From positions 1 through 63,342 of the forward strand of contig CALLUD010000020.1 in assembly GCA_938011325.1 (NCBI GenBank): a stretch of 63,342 nt of DNA. Direction: 5' to 3'. Below the pieces are notes generated by a model that saw nothing but the letters and a program-made list of their open reading frames with translations, searched no databases and was not told where the DNA came from. The translations under genes were made by a program, and so were the position numbers. The DNA is from an uncultured Spartobacteria bacterium. GTDB taxonomy: Bacteria > Verrucomicrobiota > Verrucomicrobiia > Chthoniobacterales > JAATET01. The stretch's first letter is position 1. Every line of letters begins with the position of its first letter. Of the stretch, positions 53,914 to 62,129 are shown piece after piece.

Positions 53914-53925
53914 CGCCGTCCTTCC

Positions 53926-53997
53926 GGGTTGGTAGCTCAATGGTAGAGCAGTGCCCTTTTAAGGCATTGGTTCTGGGTTCGAGTCCCAGCCAACCCA
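53926..53997 (+). tRNA. tRNA-Lys (anticodon TTT)
   Basis: A complete 72-base cloverleaf. Acceptor arms GGGTTGG (53926-53932) and CCAACCC (53990-53996) pair, with discriminator A53997. The D arm is GCTC...GAGC. The anticodon stem GTGCC/GGCAT encloses the loop CTTTTAA with anticodon TTT. The T arm CTGGG-TTCGAGT-CCCAG is perfect. The 3' CCA is not encoded. Confidence 0.96.
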
Positions 53998-54027
53998 CTT
54001 GCGTCGAGTAGTGGCGCCTTGATTCCG

Positions 54028-54144
54028 GTGCCAATGTAGTGCCAATGCACGGTAAAGGTCCCGTTTGTCGGGCGCTTTGGCGACAGGAAGTGCGTGTCGC
54101 GATTTACGCGCTGTAGAAATTGCATGGAGGGAACAGGTGCCAAT
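54028..54144 (+). repeat. Three GTGCCAAT repeats between tRNA-Lys and the efflux cluster
   Basis: GTGCCAATG occurs at 54028-54036 and 54039-54047 with an 11-base period, about one helical turn, and GTGCCAAT again at 54137-54144, just before the predicted promoter of the efflux cluster. They could be regulator binding sites or the remains of an integration site beside the tRNA. The rest of this 191-base gap holds no gene. Confidence 0.4.
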
Positions 54145-54153
54145 TCCATCCGG

Positions 54154-54182
54154 TTGCCCGCGCGATGGGGATGGCATATAGT
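54154..54182 (+). promoter_or_regulatory. Predicted promoter of the copper-type efflux cluster
   Basis: -35-like TTGCCC (54154-54159), exact 17-base spacer, -10-like TATAGT (54177-54182). The -10 box ends 6 bases before the ATG at 54189, so the message would be leaderless. Confidence 0.5.
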
Positions 54183-54188
54183 TGGGCC

Positions 54189-54611
54189 ATGCAAGCGCTT
54201 GCGGCAATCCGACACCTGCTCCTCCGGGGGTGGGGCCTGCCGGTGACGGCGCTTGTCGCGGTGACGCTCCTGATTGGAAATCTCCATTGCGAGGTCGGCG
54301 GGATGAAGGCGCTCAAGGCCGAGGCCGATCATTCCTGCTGCGCGTCGACCGATTCCGCTCCAGCTGAAACCGAGTATTCGGAGTGCTGTGCTTCCCTCGC
54401 GGGTCCTTTGCCGACGGCCGCAACGGCGCCTGCGGTTTTGTTGCAGGAGGTGCTGGTGGCTTGCGCGACGGTCGATTCGTTGATTCCGAGCAACGAGGAA
54501 GCTCGTGGAGTCGCGGCGGTCGATTTTGGGCCGCCCGATTCGGACCGACCGCCCATCGTGATTGATTTGCGTCGGGTGCAGCCGGCGCACGCTCCGCCGT
54601 TTGTCGTTTGA
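54189..54611 (+). CDS. Small cysteine-rich exported protein of the efflux cluster
   Basis: A 140-aa protein of unknown family. A hydrophobic N-terminal segment (LPVTALVAVTLLIGNLHC) acts as a signal or anchor, followed by cysteine pairs (DHSCCAST and YSECCASL) about 20 residues apart, then a Pro/Asp-rich C-terminus. Position at the head of a CusBA-type cluster and the vicinal cysteines suggest periplasmic metal binding (inference). I chose the ATG at 54189; in-frame ATGs at 54165 and 54171 overlap the predicted promoter. Confidence 0.6.
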   Translation: MQALAAIRHLLLRGWGLPVTALVAVTLLIGNLHCEVGGMKALKAEADHSCCASTDSAPAETEYSECCASLAGPLPTAATAPAVLLQEVLVACATVDSLIPSNEEARGVAAVDFGPPDSDRPPIVIDLRRVQPAHAPPFVV

Positions 54612-54694
54612 TTCCGTTCGCCGCGTCGCAGGTGCGGTCGCGGTCATTCCTCCATCCGGCGACACGACGTGCCGCCACAATCAAACGACATTCC

Positions 54695-54940
54695 ATGAAA
54701 CATTTTTCGATTTTCCTTTTTGCGTTCGTTGCTGCGCTCGGATTCCTCCGGGCCGATGAAAAATATCCGCTCGAGACCTGCGTGGTTTCCGGTGAAAAGC
54801 TCGGTGCAATGGGCGAACCCTACGTGCTGAACTACGAGGGCACCGAAGTCCATTTCTGCTGCGAGCATTGCAAGCCGCGATTCGAGAAGCAGCCCGCGAA
54901 ATATCTCGAGAAGCTGAAGGCCGCCAGGAAGAGCGAATAG
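54695..54940 (+). CDS. Small exported YHS/TRASH-like metal-binding protein
   Basis: An 81-aa protein. A signal peptide (MKHFSIFLFAFVAALGFLRA) is followed by one small zinc-ribbon-like domain with C29 (LETCVVSGEKLG) and the cluster C55-C56-x2-C59 (VHFCCEHCKPRFEKQP). This pattern is the YHS/TRASH metal-binding domain often found beside copper and silver efflux systems, where it may sense or deliver the metal in the periplasm. It lies between the cysteine-rich protein and the adaptor gene. Confidence 0.82.
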   Translation: MKHFSIFLFAFVAALGFLRADEKYPLETCVVSGEKLGAMGEPYVLNYEGTEVHFCCEHCKPRFEKQPAKYLEKLKAARKSE

Positions 54941-54986
54941 ATCTCAGCGGGTGACGGTCGCGTGCATCATCGCGCGGCCGTTGCCC

Positions 54987-54993
54987 AAGGAGG
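54987..54993 (+). promoter_or_regulatory. Strong ribosome binding site deciding the CusB-like start
   Basis: AAGGAGG ends 6 bases before the ATG at 55000, ideal spacing, whereas the in-frame GTG at 54997 would be too close. It is one of the few consensus Shine-Dalgarno sites in the window. Confidence 0.8.
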
Positions 54994-54999
54994 TTCGTG

Positions 55000-56661
55000 A
55001 TGAAGAATCGTGCCTGGATATTGCGGGCGGGAGCGTTGGTGCTTCTGCTGATCGGGATGCTGGCGTGCTCGAAGCCTGCCACCGATGACGGACGGGTGGT
55101 GAAGTTTTATCAGAGCCCGATGCATCCGTGGATCACCTCGGACAAGCCCGGCAACTGCACCATTTGCGGAATGGCGCTGGTGCCGGTCTACGAGGGAGAG
55201 AAGGGGTTCGAGACGGATGAGAATCTGCTGACGTTGCAGGACGTCACGCTGCGCGTGCTCGGGGTCTCGATGGTGCCCGCGCGGGAGATGGAACTGACGC
55301 GAACCCTGCGATTCAGTGGCATCTTCGAGGACGACGAAAATCGCCATCGGGTGATCGCGGCATTTTACGATGGTCGCATCGAGCGCGTGTATGTCGATCA
55401 CGTCGGAGAATACGTCGAAGAGGGGCAACCGCTCGCGGCGATCTACAGTCCGGAATTGCTCTACGTCGTGCGCGAGTATCAGCGCGCCGTGCAAATGGGC
55501 GAGCGGAGCGTGCTGGAGACTTCCGCCCGCAGGCTTGTGCAATATGGCTTGAGCCCGGAGCAGGTCGAAGCGCTGGCGCGGCAAAAGGAGCCGACGTCGA
55601 CGATTGATCTGCTCGCGCCGATCAGCGGCACGCTGCTGACGCGTGAAGCCTACAAGGGCCAATACATCAAGACCGGCGAGCCGCTGTTCGAGATGGGTGA
55701 CCTCTCGAAACTGTGGTTCCACGCGGAGGTTTACGAGCGGGATCTGTCGGACGTGAAGGTCGGGCAGAAGGCCGTGATCACGACGCCATCGGTTCCGGGA
55801 CGCGAGTTTCCGGGTGTGGTGACGTTCATCGATCCGAATTTCGATCCCGGTTCACGCAGCACGAAGGTCCGCATCGAAGTCGAGAATCCCGTCGCGGGCA
55901 GCGGCGAGCACGGGCGGCGCCATCTGCTGCCGCACCGCGCCTATGCCGAGGCGACGATCGAAGCCGTGCTCGGCAAAGGTCTCGTCGTGCCGCGATCGGC
56001 GGTGATTCGCGACGGGCGCCGTTCGGTTGTGTATGTCGAGCGTGCCCCGGGAGCCTTCGAGCCGCGTGACGTGAAGGTCGGGCGCATTGGCGACGAGGGC
56101 GTGGAGATCGTCGAAGGGCTCACTGCGGGTGAGCGGGTGGTTGCCGAGGGAAATCTGATGATCGATGCCGAGACGCAGCTCCGCGGGATGCTGGCGCGTC
56201 ACGAAACGACCGGTGAACCAATGGCCGCCATCCCCGGCGCGATGGAGTTCCTGGCTCAACTGGCCAGGGTTTCCGAGGCGCTAGCCGCCGAGGATGCCGT
56301 GGCGGCGGCGACGGAGTCGAAGTCGCTCGTGGCGCTGGCGGGCAAAATCACGCCGCCCGACAGCGGGGAAATCATTGCGCTCGTCGGGAATCTCCAGCAG
56401 TTGAAGGATGTGCCTCGAGGCAGCGATCTGACGGCGCTTCGACGAGCCTTTCTGCCATGGAGTCAGGCGGGAGCCGAGCTGGCTCTCACGATGGCGGCGC
56501 ACGGTGGGGAGACCGGTGTTCGCGTGTTTGAATGTCCGATGACTTCCGACAGCTTTCCCGGCGCGCCAGGTCGCGCGCGATGGGTGCAGACGGGAGCGGA
56601 GACGCGGAATCCCTATTTCGGGGCGACGATGCTCAACTGCGGATCGGAGGTGCAGCCGTGA
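55000..56661 (+). CDS. Heavy-metal RND efflux periplasmic adaptor (CusB-like lipoprotein)
   Basis: A 553-aa membrane-fusion protein. The lipobox MLAC (C23) is followed by a heavy-metal-binding domain (YQSPMHPWI, M41-H42-P43, with C53 and C56 in NCTICGMALVP), a barrel-sandwich and beta-barrel core (RIERVYVDHVGEYVEEGQPL; APISGTLLTREAYKGQYIKT), and a C-terminal region of about 150 residues beyond the usual adaptor that holds ECPM near residue 508, reminiscent of DUF3347. It should bridge the CusA-like pump to an outer-membrane channel. It overlaps the pump gene as GTGA. Confidence 0.92.
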   Translation: MKNRAWILRAGALVLLLIGMLACSKPATDDGRVVKFYQSPMHPWITSDKPGNCTICGMALVPVYEGEKGFETDENLLTLQDVTLRVLGVSMVPAREMELTRTLRFSGIFEDDENRHRVIAAFYDGRIERVYVDHVGEYVEEGQPLAAIYSPELLYVVREYQRAVQMGERSVLETSARRLVQYGLSPEQVEALARQKEPTSTIDLLAPISGTLLTREAYKGQYIKTGEPLFEMGDLSKLWFHAEVYERDLSDVKVGQKAVITTPSVPGREFPGVVTFIDPNFDPGSRSTKVRIEVENPVAGSGEHGRRHLLPHRAYAEATIEAVLGKGLVVPRSAVIRDGRRSVVYVERAPGAFEPRDVKVGRIGDEGVEIVEGLTAGERVVAEGNLMIDAETQLRGMLARHETTGEPMAAIPGAMEFLAQLARVSEALAAEDAVAAATESKSLVALAGKITPPDSGEIIALVGNLQQLKDVPRGSDLTALRRAFLPWSQAGAELALTMAAHGGETGVRVFECPMTSDSFPGAPGRARWVQTGAETRNPYFGATMLNCGSEVQP

Positions 56662-59600
56662 GCGGTGCGTCCGAATCCGGCGGCATGATCCATCGGTTGA
56701 TCGACTGGTCGCTCGACAATCGATTCCTCGTGATCTGCGCGACGCTGCTCGTGGTTGCCTTTGGAATCCATGCGCTGCGGACGACGCCGGTCGATGCGAT
56801 TCCGGATCTCAGCGAGAATCAAGTGATCGTGTTTGCCGACTGGCCGGGGCGGAGTCCGCAGGAGGTTGAGGACCAGGTCACGTATCCGCTTTCGACGAAT
56901 CTGCAGGGGCTGGCCGGAGTTCGCGAAGTGCGCGGGCAATCGATGTTCGGGTTCTCGTTGCTCACCGTGATCTTCGACGACGCGATCGACAATTACTTCG
57001 CCCGCACGCGCGTGTTGGAGCGCCTGAGCTTTTTGCAGGAGCTGATGCCTGAAGGCGTGACGCCGCAGCTGGGGCCCGACGCCACGGGACTCGGATGGAT
57101 TTATCAATACTACCTCGACGTGGACCCCGCGAAGATGAAGGCGCCGGATGGAGGAACGGCCGGCTATGACCTCGGATCGCTGCGGTCGCTGCAGGATTTC
57201 TTCATTCGATACCAGCTTGCCGCGGTTCCCGGCGTGGCGGAGGTCGCCAGCATTGGAGGGTTTGTGCGGCAGTATCAGGTCGCCGTGGACAGCGGGCGGA
57301 TGCGGCAGGCGGGCGTCTCGCTGCGTGAGGTGATGGATGCCCTGTCGAACAGCAATCTCAATGTCGGTGGCAAGGTCATCGAGGAAAACGGAATGGAGTT
57401 CGTCGTCCGAGGCATCGGTCTCGTGGATTCCATCGACGACCTCAAGCGCATCGCGGTGCGGATGGGCGATGGTCTGCCGATATATCTCGAGGACATCGCG
57501 GAGGTGAGCATTGGTGGCGACTTTCGCCGGGGCGCGCTCGACATCAACGGGCGCGAGGTCGTGGGGGGAATCGTGATCATGCGCACGGGCGAGAATGCGA
57601 TGCGCGTGATCGAGCGCGTGAAGGAGCAGATTTCGAAAATCTCCGACAGCCTTCCGCCGGGAGTGACGATCCGGCCCTTTTACGATCGGAGCAGCTTGAT
57701 CGAGCGAACGATCGACACGCTGCGCGACGCGCTCATCGAGGAGATCCTTCTCGTGACGCTCGCCCACGTGATCTTCCTCTGGCACTTCCGGAGCATCCTC
57801 ATCGTGACGATTCCGCTCCCGGTATCGATTCTCATTTCGTTCATCCTGATGAACGCGTTCGGTATCACGTCGAACATCATGTCGCTGGCGGGCATCGCCA
57901 TCGCGATCGGCGTGCTGGTCGATGCAGGAATCGTGATGACGGAAAATGTGATCCGCCACTGCGACGAGGCGGAGCGACGGAAGGGTGGGCGTCTCACCGC
58001 CCGGGAAACGCTCGCCGAAGTGCGCGCGGCGGCTCATCAGGTCGGGCGGCCGATTTTCTTCGCGATGGCGATTATCATTCTCGCGTTCCTTCCCGTGTTT
58101 GCGCTGACCGGGCAGGAAGGAAAGCTGTTCCATCCGCTTGCGTTCACGAAGACGTTCGCGATGATCGGAGCGACTCTCCTCGGCGTGACGCTCGTTCCGG
58201 TGCTGTGTTCGTGGCTCGTGCGCGGACCGTTTCATGCCGAATCGGAGAATGTCGTGATGCGCGTCCTCGGCGCGATCTATCGGCCGGCGCTGACGGCTGC
58301 GTTGCGTTTCGGGAAGGTCGTGATTGCAGGTGCGCTCGTGTTGCTGGCTGGAGCCATCTTTCTCGCGACCCGACTGGGGAATGAGTTCATGCCGCCGTTG
58401 AACGAAGGAAGCCTTCTGCTGATGCCCGTGTTGCTGCCGAGCACATCGCTCACCGAGGTGAAACGCGTGATGGCGTGGCAGGATCAAATCATCACCAGCG
58501 TTCCCGAGGTGGAGTCCGCCGCGGGCAAGCTCGGACGTGCGGAAACGGCGACCGATCCTGCGCCGGTCGAGATGATCGAGACGACCATCATGCTCAAGCC
58601 ACCATCGGAGTGGCGCGAGGGCATGACGCCCGAAAAGCTCGTCGCGGAACTCACCGAAAAGCTCAGCGTGATTCCGGGCTACGTGCCGGGATTTCTGCAG
58701 CCCATCGAGAACCGTCTGCTCATGTTGAGCACGGGAATCCGTGCACAGGTCGGTATCAAGATTCTCGGCAGCGACCTCGACCAGCTTCAGCGGATCGCGC
58801 TCGAGGTGGAGAAGCTCGTGCGCACGGTGCCCGGCGCCATCGGCGTGGCGGCCTCGCGCGTGCAGGGCAAGCCGTATGTGGAAATCCTGCCGGATCGCCT
58901 CGCGCTTGCCCGATACGGGCTGCAAATCCGCGACCTCATGGATGCCGTCGAAATCGGCCTCGGCGGGCTGAATGTCAGCACGACGATCGAAGGCCGCGCA
59001 CGCTACCCGATTCAGTTGCGTCTGGAGCGCAGCGAACGCGCCGACATCGAACGGATCGGCGACATCCTCATCGCAACACCGAACGGAAAATCCGTGCCGC
59101 TGGGACAGGTGGCGAAGGTCCGCCGAACGGTCGGGCCAAGCGAGATTGCGAGCGAGAATGGGCTCCTGCGGGTCTTCGTCCAGACGAACGTCCAGGGTCG
59201 GGATCTCGGCGGCTTTGTGAAGGAACTTCAGCAACGCGTCGGTGAGGAGATTCAACTGCCGCCCGGAGTGACGATCGAATGGAGCGGGCAGTTTGAGAAT
59301 CAGCTGCGCGCGCAACGCACGCTGCAACTCATCGTGCCGATCGTGCTCGTCGTGATCTTCATGCTGCTCACGATGACTTTTCGGTCCGCGCTGGAATCCG
59401 CACACGTGATCCTCGCGGTGCCGTTCGCGCTGAGCGGGGGCGTGCTGCTGCAGTATCTGCTCGGTTACAATTTCAGCGTGGCGGTGTGGATCGGCTACAT
59501 CGCGCTTTTTGGAACCGCGATCCAGACCGGTGTCGTGATGGTCGTCTATCTCGAGGAGGCGCTGAAGCGGAAGCGCCTCGAGCGGGGCGATGCATTTCAG

Positions 59601-59852
59601 CTCTCGGATCTGCGCGACTCGGTGATCGAGGGTGCGATGCTGCGATTGCGCCCGAAGGTCATGACCGTGGCCACCGTGGTGGCGAGCCTGATGCCGATTA
59701 TGTGGAGCACGCGAACGGGGGCGGAGGTCATGAAGCCGATCGCCACGCCGGTGATCGGCGGCATGGTGAGCAGCCTCGTGCACGTGCTGATCGTCACGCC
59801 CGTGATCTTTTACTGGATTCGCAGGCGGCAGATGCGGGTGACGACCGCTTGA
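56658..59852 (+). CDS. Heavy-metal efflux RND pump (CusA/CzcA family)
   Basis: A 1064-aa inner-membrane proton/metal antiporter with about 12 transmembrane helices and two large periplasmic loops. The N-terminus shows the HME-RND signature (TTPVDAIPDLSENQVIVFAD, then QEVEDQVTYPLS). The fourth-helix region (IAIAIGVLVDAGIVMTENVI) carries the proton-relay Asp and Glu. RLGNEFMPPLNEGSLL and GTAIQTGVVMVVYLEEAL are typical of CusA, indicating monovalent copper or silver. The GTG at 56658 overlaps the adaptor stop as GTGA; an ATG at 56685 is possible. Confidence 0.95.
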   Translation: MSGASESGGMIHRLIDWSLDNRFLVICATLLVVAFGIHALRTTPVDAIPDLSENQVIVFADWPGRSPQEVEDQVTYPLSTNLQGLAGVREVRGQSMFGFSLLTVIFDDAIDNYFARTRVLERLSFLQELMPEGVTPQLGPDATGLGWIYQYYLDVDPAKMKAPDGGTAGYDLGSLRSLQDFFIRYQLAAVPGVAEVASIGGFVRQYQVAVDSGRMRQAGVSLREVMDALSNSNLNVGGKVIEENGMEFVVRGIGLVDSIDDLKRIAVRMGDGLPIYLEDIAEVSIGGDFRRGALDINGREVVGGIVIMRTGENAMRVIERVKEQISKISDSLPPGVTIRPFYDRSSLIERTIDTLRDALIEEILLVTLAHVIFLWHFRSILIVTIPLPVSILISFILMNAFGITSNIMSLAGIAIAIGVLVDAGIVMTENVIRHCDEAERRKGGRLTARETLAEVRAAAHQVGRPIFFAMAIIILAFLPVFALTGQEGKLFHPLAFTKTFAMIGATLLGVTLVPVLCSWLVRGPFHAESENVVMRVLGAIYRPALTAALRFGKVVIAGALVLLAGAIFLATRLGNEFMPPLNEGSLLLMPVLLPSTSLTEVKRVMAWQDQIITSVPEVESAAGKLGRAETATDPAPVEMIETTIMLKPPSEWREGMTPEKLVAELTEKLSVIPGYVPGFLQPIENRLLMLSTGIRAQVGIKILGSDLDQLQRIALEVEKLVRTVPGAIGVAASRVQGKPYVEILPDRLALARYGLQIRDLMDAVEIGLGGLNVSTTIEGRARYPIQLRLERSERADIERIGDILIATPNGKSVPLGQVAKVRRTVGPSEIASENGLLRVFVQTNVQGRDLGGFVKELQQRVGEEIQLPPGVTIEWSGQFENQLRAQRTLQLIVPIVLVVIFMLLTMTFRSALESAHVILAVPFALSGGVLLQYLLGYNFSVAVWIGYIALFGTAIQTGVVMVVYLEEALKRKRLERGDAFQLSDLRDSVIEGAMLRLRPKVMTVATVVASLMPIMWSTRTGAEVMKPIATPVIGGMVSSLVHVLIVTPVIFYWIRRRQMRVTTA

Positions 59853-59868
59853 CGCCGAGTTTCCGTTC

Positions 59869-60342
59869 TCAGTTTCCGAGCCCGGGCAGCAGCGGCCTGC
59901 CTTGCGGCGTGCCCGGCCACGGAATGGCAACGAGAATGAGAATGAGCGCGAGTGTGAAGGCGATCGATGCGCGGAGGAATTTGCTGCGATCGGTCGGCGC
60001 CCCTTTCGATGCCGAGTAACCGATCTGCGCGAGAATGACGGCCATGAGCATCGTGAACGGATGTTCCACCGTGAAAAAGCGGTAGACCGGATTGCTCATC
60101 GCGTATTTGAAGCCCTGCGTGAAAATCGGATTCGTGAGCGGGCTCAGGCAGTAGAGGAGGATGCCGACGACAAACTGGAGGTTGAGCACGCTGGAAAAGA
60201 TCAACCCTGCCGAGCGGTCCTTCGGTGACCACACACTTCCCGAGACCAGTCCGCGCCAGCTCCGGAACAATGCCCACAGCGCGGTGAGCAGCACCAACCA
60301 GCGCATCACGTTGTGCGCGTCTTTGAGGATGAGGTAGATCAT
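59869..60342 (-). CDS. Small four-helix membrane protein
   Basis: A 157-aa integral membrane protein with about four hydrophobic helices (MRWLVLLTALWALF; LNLQFVVGILLYCLS; FTMLMAVILAQIGY; FTLALILILVAIPW). The HNVMRWLVLL and RFFTVEHPFTML segments, each with a His at a membrane face, resemble a Bacteroidota family often labelled cytochrome b-like, but haem binding is not established. It converges with the pump gene, 16 bases apart. Confidence 0.7.
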   Translation of the reverse strand: MIYLILKDAHNVMRWLVLLTALWALFRSWRGLVSGSVWSPKDRSAGLIFSSVLNLQFVVGILLYCLSPLTNPIFTQGFKYAMSNPVYRFFTVEHPFTMLMAVILAQIGYSASKGAPTDRSKFLRASIAFTLALILILVAIPWPGTPQGRPLLPGLGN

Positions 60343-60467
60343 GCCCCGAGGCTAGCCGGCCGGCGTCGTTTTCGTGAATCACAATCGTGCCCGCCCGGCA
60401 TCACGGAATGGTCCCGTGAAGCTCGCGGGTATCGACCGGTGACTGGGCCGGCGTCGTCACCCATGCG

Positions 60468-62078
60468 CTAACCCGCCGTCAATGCGGCGCGCTCGTTGTC
60501 AAGCGCCCCGACTTTTTCGAGGAAGTAATCGTAACCGCCGGGGTAGGGGACGACGGTGCCGTTGTTCACGTGCAGAACCTTCGTCGCGAGTTTGCGGATG
60601 AAATGCACGTCGTGCGAAATGAACACCAGCGTGCCTTCGTAGTTCTCCAACGCGAGGATGAGCGACTCGACGGTGAGGATGTCGAGATGCGTCGTCGGCT
60701 CGTCCATGAGCAGGAGATTCGGCGGATCGACGAGGAACTTGATGAGATTCAGCCTCGTCTTCTCGCCACCGCTGAGCACGGAGGTCTTTTTGTAAATGTC
60801 GTCCTTGCGGAAAAGGAACGACCCGAGGATGCCGCGGGCTTCGTTCTCGCGCAGCTCGCCGTTGCTCGCCATGACTTCCTCGAGCACCGTGCGGCTCGGA
60901 TCCAGCGTCGCCGAGCGATGCTGACTGAAATAGCCGATCTTGGAGTTGTGCCCTTCCTTGCGCACTCCCTTTTGAAATTCCAGCACGCCCGCCATGATCT
61001 TGAGCAGCGTGGATTTCCCCGCGCCATTCGGGCCCACCAGCACCGTGCGCTCGCCTTTTTCCACGATGAGGTCGAGACCTTCGTAAACCTTGTGCGACCC
61101 GTAGGCCATGTGAATGCCTTCGAGAATGAGCGCGCGCTGTCCGCCTCGCGGCGGCTGCGGAATCTGAAAGCGGAACGGCTTTCGTGGCGGCGTCGGCTTT
61201 TCGATGAGCTGCATGCGCTCGATCTGCTTGAGCTTGCTCTGCGCCTGCGAAGCTTTTGAGGAAACCTGGCGGAAGCGGTCGACGAACTCCTGCAGCGCCG
61301 CGATTTCCTTTTGCTGGTTCTTGTAGGCGGCCAGTTGCTGCTCGTAGCGCGCCTCCCGTTGCTCGAGATAGGCGGTGTAGTTTCCGGTGTAGGACTCGAG
61401 CTTCTGATCGGCGATTTCGTAAACGGTCTCGATGATCTCGTCCATGAACTGCCGGTCGTGCGAAATCAGCAGCACGGCGCCCGGATACGTCTTCAGGTAA
61501 TTCTGCAGCCAGAGCAGCGAAAGAAGGTCGAGGTGGTTCGTGGGTTCGTCGAGCAGGAGAAGGTCCGGCTCGATCGCCAGCAATCGCGCGAGGTGCGCAC
61601 GCATCACCCAGCCGCCGCTCATTTCCTTTGCGCGCCGCTCGAAATCGCTCTCCCGATAACCAAGGCCCGCGAGCATCTTCTTTGCCTTCGCCTCGAGCTT
61701 CGGGTCGGCGAGTGCGGAGTGCTTCGCGGTCGCCTCGTTGTATTCCGCGCTCGTCACATCGCCCTTGAGCTCGAGTTCGCGCAGTTGCTTCTCGACAGCG
61801 GCGAGTTCCCCGGCACGCCCGGTCGCGATATCCAGCACCGTCTCGTCGCCGACCGCTTCACCCTCCTGCGGCAGATAGCCGACCATCGTCCATTCGTCCC
61901 GCTCCACCGTGCCGGCATCCGGTTCGTTTTCTCCGAGAATGATCGAAAACAACGTCGACTTGCCGGCGCCGTTCGGGCCCACCAGCGCCACGCGCTCGCC
62001 GTAGTTCACCTGCATGGCGGCGTTCTCGAAAAGCGTCCGCCCCCCCACCGTCATTTTGAGATCTCGAATCGTCAGCAC
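60468..62078 (-). CDS. ABC-F family ATPase (ribosome-associated)
   Basis: A 536-aa protein with two ABC ATPase domains and no membrane segments. Walker A motifs are VGPNGAGKST in both halves, signatures are EMSGGWVMRAHLARLL and VLSGGEKTRLNLIKFL, and Walker B motifs are LLLLDEPTNHLD and LLLMDEPTTHLD. The helical linker (about 240-310) is the P-site tRNA interaction motif. ABC-F proteins act on stalled ribosomes; the subtype (EttA-, Uup- or YbiT-like) is not certain. The start is GTG at 62078, divergent from dus. Confidence 0.92.
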   Translation of the reverse strand: MLTIRDLKMTVGGRTLFENAAMQVNYGERVALVGPNGAGKSTLFSIILGENEPDAGTVERDEWTMVGYLPQEGEAVGDETVLDIATGRAGELAAVEKQLRELELKGDVTSAEYNEATAKHSALADPKLEAKAKKMLAGLGYRESDFERRAKEMSGGWVMRAHLARLLAIEPDLLLLDEPTNHLDLLSLLWLQNYLKTYPGAVLLISHDRQFMDEIIETVYEIADQKLESYTGNYTAYLEQREARYEQQLAAYKNQQKEIAALQEFVDRFRQVSSKASQAQSKLKQIERMQLIEKPTPPRKPFRFQIPQPPRGGQRALILEGIHMAYGSHKVYEGLDLIVEKGERTVLVGPNGAGKSTLLKIMAGVLEFQKGVRKEGHNSKIGYFSQHRSATLDPSRTVLEEVMASNGELRENEARGILGSFLFRKDDIYKKTSVLSGGEKTRLNLIKFLVDPPNLLLMDEPTTHLDILTVESLILALENYEGTLVFISHDVHFIRKLATKVLHVNNGTVVPYPGGYDYFLEKVGALDNERAALTAG

Positions 62079-62129
62079 GGCACGAAGGTAAAGCCTTCCT
62101 GCGATACGGAAACCGAGAAATTGCTCAAT

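Noticed and set aside
53651..54034. Antisense frame reading GLEPRTNALKG through the tRNA
   Set aside because: This is the well-known spurious protein produced by reading tRNA genes backward, not a real gene.
54165..54188. Earlier ATG starts (54165, 54171) for the 140-aa Cys-rich protein
   Set aside because: They lie within the predicted promoter; accepting them would mean discarding a well-spaced -35/-10 pair. I keep 54189 but with modest confidence.
56613..59930. 1105-codon open frame antisense to the CusA-like gene
   Set aside because: Arg/His-rich composition with no domain; it is the mirror of a strongly recognised RND pump.
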